Positions 56,970 to 64,000 of a stretch of 64,000 nt of DNA are shown one piece after another. A program made the position numbers and the translations under genes. Under the pieces are notes generated by a model. The model did no database searches, was not told the DNA's origin, and worked only from the letters and a program-made list of their open reading frames with translations. Within the stretch, counting starts at the first letter, position 1; the number at the start of each line of letters is the position of its first letter. Origin of the DNA: Thalassoglobus sp. JC818 (GTDB lineage: Bacteria > Planctomycetota > Planctomycetia > Planctomycetales > Planctomycetaceae); the NCBI RefSeq assembly GCF_040717535.1, contig NZ_JBFEFI010000002.1, forward strand, positions 62,001-126,000, read 5' to 3'.

Positions 56970-59174
56970 TTAATTTTGAATGACAAATTCCGGGGTGTTC
57001 AACATGGTCCACATGATGTCTTCGATGACTGTTCGGCGTTCTTCAGGTGCTTGATTAATGAGTTCGACGACGAGTTGTGATTCGGCCTCGGTTGGTTCTC
57101 TGCTATAGATCGTTTGATAAATCGAGTTGCAGATTTCCTGCGGTGAAGCTTCTGATTCCGCAAGTTGAGCGGCTGTCCCATGCTTGTGGACCAGTCGTGT
57201 ATGCAGCTGTTCGGAGTTCATCAAATGCAGTGCCTGGACCACTGTAGAGTCCGTCGTACGTTCGCAGGGTGGATCCTGGTTGGGATCCGGACGACCAAAC
57301 GTATCGAGAAAGAGGGAGTCAATCCGATGTGTCCAGAGCTGCTTGGCCGATGAGTCGGGCGGCATGCACTCAAAGTCTGACGGAATTCCTGTGATTGTTG
57401 TGTAGGCGTCGTGCAGGACTTCGGCTCTTAAGCGGTGACGGTAGTGCCTTGAATAGTTTCGAGTATCCTCAACGTTCTGTTCATTCGGGATCGAGCTGAG
57501 TTGGTACGCGGCTGACGAAGTGATGGCCCGGACGAGCTCTGCCAGTGAGTAATCGTTGTCGCGAAAGTGTTCTCCCAATGCGGTCAGCAAAGCTTGGTTT
57601 GAAGCTGGGTTCGTGGCTCGAAAATCATCGACCGGTTCGACGAGACCGCGGCCCATGAGGTCTGCCCAGACTCGATTGGCGAAGACTTGAGCGAAGAGTT
57701 CGTTTTCAGGCGAAGTGATCCAATCAGCCAGAATTTCTCTGGGGTCGTTGCAGTCTTCGGGAACCGTGACGTTGTCCCAAAGCGATCGTGGTGGAAGAAC
57801 TTCCCCGGAGATCGGGTGCCTGACGGAACCGGATTTGTCTGCGAAAATGAACTCTTCACTTCCCGAAATGGGAGGTGAGACTCCGCGCCCTTTTCTTCCA
57901 ACTTTGGCGAAGAAAGCTGCGAAGCTGTAGAAGTCATCCTGTCCCCACTTTTCGAAGGGGTGATGATGACATTTCGCACATTCGAGTCGCACTCCAAGGA
58001 AGAGTTGGCTCACAAGTGTCGCGACTTCATCGGGACTTCTTCGATCTCGATAGAGAGTGACTGCCCCATTTCGGAACGTGCTTCCCCGGGCTGCGATCAA
58101 CTCGCGAGTAAGCTGATCCCAAGGCATGCGCTCGTGAAATCGTTCGCGAATCCAGCGGTCGTAGTTGAAGACTGCTTTGATCCCAACGCGATAGGGATTG
58201 GGACGCAGAAGGTCCATCCATTTGTTCGCCCAGTGATCCGCGAATTCAGGTTCCTGCAGCAACCGATCGACGACAGCTTGTCGTTTGTCGGGCGATGAAT
58301 CGTTGAGAAACTCCTGAACTTCTTCCGGCGTTGGAATACGGCCACAAAGATCAGTTGTGACTCGTCTCAGGTAGACGTGATCGGAACAGAGATCGGATGG
58401 AGTGACGTTCAGCTTTTGCAACTTGTTCCAGATGTGGTCATCGATGAAGTTAAATCGGGGAAGGGCGTCGAAGACTTCGCTGGCGACGGGGTCTGGACGA
58501 GGGATCGTGATTTCGCAAACGGCGATCTGTCCCTGATAACGTGCCATGATTGTGGCACCGCCGGTGATTGAACCAGCTTCGATGAGACCTTCCTCATCAA
58601 CCGATGCAATCGGAGCTTCGTTCGACTGAAACGCTGAGAGTCGAGTGACATCGCGGGTGGACCCGTCATCGAAGTGGGCTGTCACGGTCAACGAATGAGT
58701 CTCTTCATTGGCCATCACCAACGCGTTCGGTGTCGTCGTGATGTTCGTCAGCGAGGGAGCTTCAGGAACACTGCGCGGCATTCCTTGTTGAATCCAGGTT
58801 TTAAGAGTGACGTACTCAGGTTGATCGACTGCGAGTCGCTTGCCTCCTCCGTGCGGAACCTGACCTGTCGGCTTCAGGAGAAGAAGGCTTTCGTCGGGAG
58901 CAGCTGGGAAAACTCTTCGACCTCGACCATCTTTGGTGATGGCGTCGTAGTCAAAATTGGAATCGAATCCGAGCAGAGAAAGTTGAAACCCTCCCTGACC
59001 GCGGGCCTTCCCGTGGCAGGGACCGGATGTGCAGCCGAACCGCGTCAGAATCGGTTGAATATCATTCTGGAAATCAACAGAGGCTGTTTGAGCACTGCAG
59101 AGCTGCTCAGAGAACAGCAACAGGCAGCAGGCTACGAAAACCATTTTCAATGGATGGCGTGTGTAGGTGGGCAT
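56970..59174 (-). CDS. PSD1 protein: DUF1549/DUF1553 with Ig-like (BIG2) domain
   Basis: This 734-residue protein has a signal peptide (LKMVFVACCLLLFSEQLCSAQ). A CTSGPCH motif at residues 48-54 is not a CxxCH haem site. A bacterial Ig-like BIG2 segment follows (about 145-225, SLTVTAHFDDGSTRDVT). DUF1549 includes a CxxCH in LECAKCHHHPFEKW, and DUF1553 has NRVWADLMGRGLVEPVDDFR. It is first of a leftward unit with DUF1501 and PPC genes. PSD1/DUF1501 proteins are a planctomycete hallmark with unproven function, probably in redox handling at the outer surface. Confidence 0.93.
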   Translation of the reverse strand: MPTYTRHPLKMVFVACCLLLFSEQLCSAQTASVDFQNDIQPILTRFGCTSGPCHGKARGQGGFQLSLLGFDSNFDYDAITKDGRGRRVFPAAPDESLLLLKPTGQVPHGGGKRLAVDQPEYVTLKTWIQQGMPRSVPEAPSLTNITTTPNALVMANEETHSLTVTAHFDDGSTRDVTRLSAFQSNEAPIASVDEEGLIEAGSITGGATIMARYQGQIAVCEITIPRPDPVASEVFDALPRFNFIDDHIWNKLQKLNVTPSDLCSDHVYLRRVTTDLCGRIPTPEEVQEFLNDSSPDKRQAVVDRLLQEPEFADHWANKWMDLLRPNPYRVGIKAVFNYDRWIRERFHERMPWDQLTRELIAARGSTFRNGAVTLYRDRRSPDEVATLVSQLFLGVRLECAKCHHHPFEKWGQDDFYSFAAFFAKVGRKGRGVSPPISGSEEFIFADKSGSVRHPISGEVLPPRSLWDNVTVPEDCNDPREILADWITSPENELFAQVFANRVWADLMGRGLVEPVDDFRATNPASNQALLTALGEHFRDNDYSLAELVRAITSSAAYQLSSIPNEQNVEDTRNYSRHYRHRLRAEVLHDAYTTITGIPSDFECMPPDSSAKQLWTHRIDSLFLDTFGRPDPNQDPPCERTTDSTVVQALHLMNSEQLHTRLVHKHGTAAQLAESEASPQEICNSIYQTIYSREPTEAESQLVVELINQAPEERRTVIEDIMWTMLNTPEFVIQN

Positions 59175-59508
59175 TGAAGCTGAGGAGTTCAGTGGGGAGG
59201 ATGCAGGGCGGGAAGCTTCTATCCAAGTTTACCAATTTGTTTCAGCCAATGCACGTAAAAGCTTATTGAGCGAGTGAGAACGTCGACGTCTTGGACCAGT
59301 TGAAACGGTCGCGTCAGTCAAAATTCGATCGGCTAAACGAAACAAGGACCGCTCGGCATTCACCGGGCGGTCCTGTTCGCGTGGAAGCTGATCCAGTCTG
59401 GACAGATCCCACTTCTTGCATTTCTCACTGCACCGTCATCGGGCGGGAGTTCCCAATCTCGGCATCAACGAGATGGGAACACCGATCACAGTGGAATCGT
59501 TCGTCGCT
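59175..59508. other. 334-base gap with a hairpin
   Basis: The gap lies between the PSD1 gene and the DUF1328 gene, both on the minus strand. It contains the PSD1 promoter and a hairpin at 59345-59374 (AGGACCGC pairing with GCGGTCCT, plus an inner CGG/CCG), with no T tract on either side. It may help end the DUF1328 transcript. No gene is recognised. Confidence 0.5.
59345..59374. terminator. Hairpin after the DUF1328 gene
   Basis: AGGACCGC at 59345-59352 pairs with GCGGTCCT at 59367-59374, with an inner CGG/CCG pair across CATTCA. It lacks a T tract, so it is an intrinsic terminator only in part, or a 3' stabiliser. Confidence 0.45.
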
Positions 59509-59673
59509 TTATACGGTCGTGCGGCGACCACTCACCAATGCGACAACGAACAGAATGAGGAATACGAAGAAGCAGATCTTCGCAGCGGTGTAGGCGACTC
59601 CACCGACTACTCCAAATCCAAGCAAACCAGCGACCAATGCGATAATCAGAAATGTAATTGCCCAGCTCAACAT
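59509..59673 (-). CDS. DUF1328 (YtjA-type) small membrane protein
   Basis: This 54-residue protein starts with ATG at 59673, six bases after AAGGGA. Its sequence ([20 protein letters not shown], then [20 protein letters not shown], then [12 protein letters not shown]) is typical of DUF1328 with two membrane helices. Such proteins are widespread and often stress-induced; the function is unknown. It lies divergent from the response regulator gene. Confidence 0.93.
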   Translation of the reverse strand: MLSWAITFLIIALVAGLLGFGVVGGVAYTAAKICFFVFLILFVVALVSGRRTTV

Positions 59674-60200
59674 CGGTGTCCCTTTCAACTGAAGTGGTGA
59701 CGGGGGCGATTAAGTCGTTCGCTCGGGAATCAAAGGTGAGCGGAACGAATTCGAGTCCCTGTTTTCGGACTCAAGGTCGCATCCCCAGAGTTTATTTCGA
59801 ATACGCTTGATAGAGGCTTATTGCATTCGGTGTGCCATTCAAGCACTCCGATTCTCAAAAGTACCTCTTGAATGATGTGGCTCCCTTGCGAAAACTGTTA
59901 CTCTTTCAACAGTTAGGTGGAAGCGCAAGAAGGCGGGATACGGCCGCGATATTTTGTGTTGTCCGAAAGATGCTTGCGTGAATGGGGGCGAATGGCGGAC
60001 AGTCCGCCGCGATGAGCGATTCGCGATCATCAAAAAAGAGGCTTGCAAGGCGATCAATACAAATTTGTTGAAGTTGATCCCTCAGCGAAATCTATGAGAC
60101 GTGCAAAACATCGCGAGGATTTCAGTCGTATGGACTGTGTCCTGAGAACTGTCTTGGTAAGATCATCTCGGAAAATTTTACGTACTGAAGGCTGAGTTAA
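59674..60200. other. 527-base gap upstream of the response regulator
   Basis: No gene is recognised between the divergent DUF1328 and response-regulator genes. AACTGTT at 59893-59899 and AACAGTT at 59908-59914 form an inverted repeat of seven bases with an 8-base spacer, a possible operator or a small hairpin. No convincing sigma-54 (-24/-12) element was found. The rest appears to be promoter and leader DNA. Confidence 0.4.
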
Positions 60201-61658
60201 ATGGCCCGGATTGCTGCGATTGACGACGACCGATCGGTTTTGATTCTGATTCAACGCGGATTGGAAAAAGCTGGTCACAGTCTGATTTTTGCCAATACAG
60301 GTGAGGAAGGAATCTCTCTTGTCAAAGAGTATGAACCGGATGTCGTACTTCTCGACCTGGTTCTGCGGGAAGGATCAGGTCTCAACGTCTTCCGTGATCT
60401 ACAGGGAGTCGACCCCCATGTTCCGGTCATCTTTATGACCGGCGAGGCTGACAGCGAGACAGCCATCGAAGCGATGCAGATGGGGGCTTACGATTACATT
60501 GCCAAACCTCTGAATCTTCCAGAACTTGAGGAGCTTGTTGATCAGGCATCCCGCACTCGGCAGTTGATGAGTGTTCCCGTCGCTTTGGGAGTTGCAGAAG
60601 AGACTTCTCAAAGCCGCGATCTCATGGTCGGCCGCAGCCCTCAAATGCTGGACGTATTCAAAGCAATCGGGCGCGTTTCTAGCCAGAATGTTCCGATTCT
60701 GGTGACAGGCGAAAGCGGAACCGGCAAAGAACTGGTCGCACGCGCCATCTTTCAGCACAGCGACCGATCGAACCGTCCGTTCGTCGAGGTCAACTGTGCT
60801 GCTCTTCCGGATGCACTTCTGGAAAGCGAACTCTTCGGCCACGAAAAGGGAGCCTTCACCGGTGCGGACAAACGGCGAATCGGAAAGTTCGAACAGTGTG
60901 ACGGCGGGACGATTTTTCTCGATGAAATTGGCGACATGGCGCCCGTCGTTCAAGCCAAGGTTTTGAGACTGTTGCAGGAACAGCGATTCGAGCGTGTCGG
61001 AGGAAATGAGATTCTCCAAACCAACGTCAGGATCGTCGCTGCGACGAATCGTGATCTGGAAAAAATGGTCGAGGAAGGGGAATTTCGATCCGATCTGCTC
61101 TATCGACTAAACGGAGTCACGATTCACCTCCCGCCTCTGCGAGATCGCGGAGATGACGTCAAACTGCTGTTGAGGCATTTTCTGACAGAAGCGATCCAGG
61201 AACTCGGTTTCTCAACAATCGAGGGAATTTCTGCGGACGCCTTGCAACATCTGCTCGATTACTCCTGGCCCGGGAACATCCGGGAATTGCGTTCGGTGAT
61301 CCGTCAGGCAGTTCTGAATTCAACCGGCACCGTGATTGCACCGGCGTTTCTTCCTTCGTTCGTTCGCGGGGGTGAACCCGTGGCGAAGACCAACGAGAAG
61401 GGAGATCCAGGCGTCGATCTGGAAGGGTTCGTCAGTCGACGGCTCAAAGGTGATTCGACGAATCTCTATGCTGAGTCGCTGGAGATGATGGAACGATATC
61501 TCATGACTCGCGTGTTACAAGAAACCGGAGGAAATCAGTCCCGCGCTGCCGAAATTCTGGGAATCACACGCGGAAAGATTCGAGATCGAATTGCCAACTT
61601 CGGAATCAATGTCTCAAAAAATGTCACCATGGAAACAGATGAAGAGAGTCAGTCGTAA
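60201..61658 (+). CDS. NtrC-family sigma-54-dependent response regulator
   Basis: This 485-residue protein has a receiver domain with Asp8-10, phosphoacceptor Asp52 and Lys in AKPLN. The AAA+ domain has Walker A GESGTGKE near residue 171 and the sigma-54-contacting GAFTGA loop ([13 protein letters not shown]). The C-terminus has a Fis-type helix-turn-helix ([20 protein letters not shown]). It activates sigma-54 promoters when phosphorylated. The next gene on the same strand is a PAS/GAF sensor kinase, 238 bases away, its likely partner. Confidence 0.95.
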   Translation: MARIAAIDDDRSVLILIQRGLEKAGHSLIFANTGEEGISLVKEYEPDVVLLDLVLREGSGLNVFRDLQGVDPHVPVIFMTGEADSETAIEAMQMGAYDYIAKPLNLPELEELVDQASRTRQLMSVPVALGVAEETSQSRDLMVGRSPQMLDVFKAIGRVSSQNVPILVTGESGTGKELVARAIFQHSDRSNRPFVEVNCAALPDALLESELFGHEKGAFTGADKRRIGKFEQCDGGTIFLDEIGDMAPVVQAKVLRLLQEQRFERVGGNEILQTNVRIVAATNRDLEKMVEEGEFRSDLLYRLNGVTIHLPPLRDRGDDVKLLLRHFLTEAIQELGFSTIEGISADALQHLLDYSWPGNIRELRSVIRQAVLNSTGTVIAPAFLPSFVRGGEPVAKTNEKGDPGVDLEGFVSRRLKGDSTNLYAESLEMMERYLMTRVLQETGGNQSRAAEILGITRGKIRDRIANFGINVSKNVTMETDEESQS

Positions 61659-61896
61659 CCTCTTCCGCGTTCGATGGTTGACTTCATTCGGAAACATTAT
61701 TCTCTGATTGAGCGCGTTGAGAGTCCAATCGCTTCGCAGGTCTTGCAATCATTCTGCGAGTGTTGTTTCGCCGAGTTTTTGCAGTCACTCACAAGGATTC
61801 ATCAAAACGCGTCGCCCGTAGCTGAATGAGCGTGTTTGGAGATCGACCACATGTTCAAGCCTTATCGTTGATGAACGCATCAGTTGGAAATGAGTA

Positions 61897-64000
61897 ATGC
61901 GGCAGGATTGGCTCCAGCCATTTTTAGAGCAAACTCTTGATGCCATTATCGTGGTGGACCGCAACGGATCCGTTCTGGAATGGTCCGGACAAGCCAAAGC
62001 AATGTTTGGCTGGAGCAGCGAGGAAGCCGTCGGCCGCAAGATGGCTGAGTTGATTATCCCCAAGGCGGATCGCCAGGCTCATTGGGTGGGGCTCAAGACC
62101 TACAATGAATCGGGTTTCGGTCCGGTCATCAATCGACGTACTCATCTGAAAGCGCTCACGAAGGATCAACGGATCATCGAGGTCGAGTTGACCGTGGTTC
62201 CTGTTCGAGTCGGGGACAAGGAACTCTTCATCGGCACGGTGCGCGATCGGACTCATTCACCTGACGGATCGAGTAGCGAACCGGCTGGTGAGCCGAAGAA
62301 GGCTGCCGATTTGATGTCTTCCGGCGATGTGATCTTTACAGCGAAATCCGAAGAAGACTCGCGGGCCATCGAGGGAGTCTTTCAAGATTGTTTGAAGTCG
62401 ATCCTCGACTCGATTAACTGGCCAGTCGCAGTTGGTTTGACTCTCGATACCCTCGGCCGACTGCTTCCAGAGTCGTCTGTCTGGTACAGCCCGCAATCCG
62501 ATCTCCAGACTCAATTCGATTCAAACGGAATCGATTCTGCGGAACGAGTTCCGTCAGAGAATCCTAACGGTCGAAAGCCTGTCTGGAGCAATCAGGAAGC
62601 TGCCAGCAAGCAATTTCCGTTCTCCAAAGTCCATTGCCCTCCGATGCAGACAGTGCTGACTTTGCCTGTCATCGCAGATGGTCACCTGGCTGCCTACGTT
62701 CAGTGTTATCACTGGGACGAAATTCCCGAAGATGCTCGTCTGATTTCGAACGTCCGGAACGAGCTGAAACCGCTTCAGGAACTCTTGGAGCGAAGGCGCT
62801 GGCAGGAATTGAAGTCCTACCTCGCTGCGATTGTGGAATCGTCGAACGATGCCATTATCGGAAAGGATCGCTTCGGGACGATCGTCAGTTGGAATCAAGG
62901 TGCGGAGCGGGTTTACGGATATACAGAGCGAGAAGCGATCGGAAAAACGGTTCAGCTCATCTTGCCTGAAGGAACACTTGAGGAAGAAGAGGAAATTCAA
63001 GATGTCGTTCAGTCTGGGCGAAGACTGGCATCTTTTGAGACGGTTCGAAAACATAAGAACGGAAGTCTGCTCGACATCTCTCTTTCGATTTCTCCCGTCC
63101 GTGATTCGCACGGTCGATTGATTGGGTCAGCCACGATCGAGCGCGATATCACACCACTCAAGCGCACGATTCGGGAACTCTACGATCGCGAAGAGAAGCT
63201 GCGCCTGCTCATGGAAGCTTCCGGCGAGGCAATCTATGGGATCGATCCAGACGGCCGATGTACGTTTGCGAATCGAGCCTGCGCGCGTGTCTTTGGATTC
63301 GAATCCGCGGAAGAGTTGCTGGGAGAAAAAGTACATCAACTGGTCCATCACTCCTACGACGATGGGCGCCACTATCCGCAGGAACTCTGCCCTATCAATC
63401 AAACGTTGATGTACGGCAAGAGTGTTCACGTCAGCAACGAAGTCTTCTGGCGGAAAGACAAAACATCTTTCCCCGTTGAGTATTGGGCTTCTCCGGTGCG
63501 GCGCGGGACAAACGTCGTGGGGGCGGTCGTGGTGTTTGAAGACGCCACCGATCGTATTCAGGCAGAGCGAACGCGTGCTGAACTGGCTGCCATTGTCGAA
63601 TCATCGGCTGATGCGATTATCGGCAAAGCTCTCGACGGGACGATCAAGAGTTGGAATCAGGGAGCGTCTCAGCTTTACGGCTATGAAGCCGATGAAGTGA
63701 TCGGGCAAAACTATACTGCTCTGCTCTGTGCGGAAGACGAGCAGATGCCGAAACCAGTCGACGTGAGCGAGCGGGATTGGAATGTCAGCACTTTCGAAGT
63801 GACCCGCATTGATCGCGATGGAAATCAAATCGAAGTCGGGATTACAGAATCGGGAATTCTGAGTTCGGAAGGTCGACTCATTGGAACAGCTTCGATCGAG
63901 CGAGACATCTCTTCTCGAAAGCGACGAGAAACGGAACTGGAAGAAGCGCGCCACGCTGCTGAGGTCGCCAATAAAACTAAGTCGGAGTTCGTGGCCAACA
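61897..64000 (+). CDS. PAS/GAF multi-sensor histidine kinase (cut by window end)
   Basis: The frame starts with ATG at 61897 (RQDWLQPFLEQTLDAIIVVD) and is open to the window end (701 codons). Domains in order: PAS1 (about residues 8-118), GAF-like (about 140-300, VAVGLTLDTLGRLLPESSVW), PAS2 (305-425, ESSNDAIIGKDRFGTIVSWN), PAS3 (435-555), PAS4 (560-680, ESSADAIIGKALDGTIKSWN). PAS2 and PAS4 are close copies. The last visible residues, KTKSEFVAN, lead into the HisKA helix that should carry the phosphorylated His. No membrane segment is seen, so it is a cytosolic sensor. Confidence 0.9.
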   Translation, partial: MRQDWLQPFLEQTLDAIIVVDRNGSVLEWSGQAKAMFGWSSEEAVGRKMAELIIPKADRQAHWVGLKTYNESGFGPVINRRTHLKALTKDQRIIEVELTVVPVRVGDKELFIGTVRDRTHSPDGSSSEPAGEPKKAADLMSSGDVIFTAKSEEDSRAIEGVFQDCLKSILDSINWPVAVGLTLDTLGRLLPESSVWYSPQSDLQTQFDSNGIDSAERVPSENPNGRKPVWSNQEAASKQFPFSKVHCPPMQTVLTLPVIADGHLAAYVQCYHWDEIPEDARLISNVRNELKPLQELLERRRWQELKSYLAAIVESSNDAIIGKDRFGTIVSWNQGAERVYGYTEREAIGKTVQLILPEGTLEEEEEIQDVVQSGRRLASFETVRKHKNGSLLDISLSISPVRDSHGRLIGSATIERDITPLKRTIRELYDREEKLRLLMEASGEAIYGIDPDGRCTFANRACARVFGFESAEELLGEKVHQLVHHSYDDGRHYPQELCPINQTLMYGKSVHVSNEVFWRKDKTSFPVEYWASPVRRGTNVVGAVVVFEDATDRIQAERTRAELAAIVESSADAIIGKALDGTIKSWNQGASQLYGYEADEVIGQNYTALLCAEDEQMPKPVDVSERDWNVSTFEVTRIDRDGNQIEVGITESGILSSEGRLIGTASIERDISSRKRRETELEEARHAAEVANKTKSEFVAN

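Noticed and set aside
59740-59770. TTCGAGTCC resembling a tRNA T-loop
   Set aside because: No acceptor, D-stem or anticodon stem can be built around it.
1-64000. CRISPR arrays, rRNA, tRNA, complete transposases, integrases or prophage genes
   Set aside because: None was found on either strand. The only repeat arrays are coding repeats and the three dispersed elements.

Overview
This window looks like chromosomal DNA of a planctomycete (Planctomycetota, probably Planctomycetales). The genus is not resolvable from the sequence alone. The evidence is the load of lineage-typical families: DUF1501 and DUF1800 proteins, two PSD1-type (DUF1549/DUF1553) cytochrome-motif proteins, a sulfatase with a Cys-type formylglycine motif, a sialidase, a PPC-domain protein, long TPR proteins beside ExbB/ExbD, and scattered single housekeeping genes instead of classical operons. 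No rRNA, tRNA, CRISPR array, complete insertion sequence or prophage was recognised.

Layout. 1-1850: end of a DUF1800 gene and a Tat-exported DUF1501 gene. 2109-6072: metG, dapL and a small membrane-anchored protein. 6079-7882: a scarred island built around yjbQ, with two separated, complementary yjbQ fragments, two small unknown genes and a gene broken by a nonsense codon. 8510-13371: dnaN, a DciA-type DUF721 gene and gyrB, a terminator, then convergent infC, which appears to start at AUC. 13717-18271: an RRM protein, a large alpha/beta hydrolase and a sialidase. 18604-23592: an OB-HD (YhaM-like) protein, argF, and hisD overlapping an HlyD-type adaptor. 23718-30624: a sulfatase, a DNA methyltransferase fused to a GIY-YIG nuclease domain, and a large PSD1 protein.

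30914-37946 is a five-gene envelope unit (two TPR proteins, ExbB, ExbD, ExbD), which probably couples proton flow in the inner membrane to periplasmic TPR scaffolds. 37997-45270 holds mnmA, a translationally coupled pair (small membrane protein plus PQQ/beta-propeller protein) and ileS. 45680-47504 holds two divergent genes for low-complexity charged proteins, one of them an Asp-rich F-D-x-x-D pentapeptide repeat protein. 47610-51882 holds a PMI-like cupin, a GH15-like protein, a 50-residue double zinc-knuckle protein, a lipoprotein and a DUF427 protein. 51961-59174 runs leftward: PSD1, DUF1501 and PPC genes, then a CsaA-like gene and a Tat-exported deacetylase-like gene. 59509-64000: a DUF1328 small membrane protein, an NtrC-type response regulator and a PAS/GAF sensor kinase cut by the window edge.

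A short dispersed element of about 80-108 bp occurs three times (20590, 27296, 51882), always between converging genes. Two copies have inverted-repeat ends and in all three an end coincides with a gene's stop codon. The most unusual points are this element, the permuted yjbQ fragments, the AUC start of infC, the methyltransferase-GIY-YIG fusion and the Phe/Asp repeat protein.
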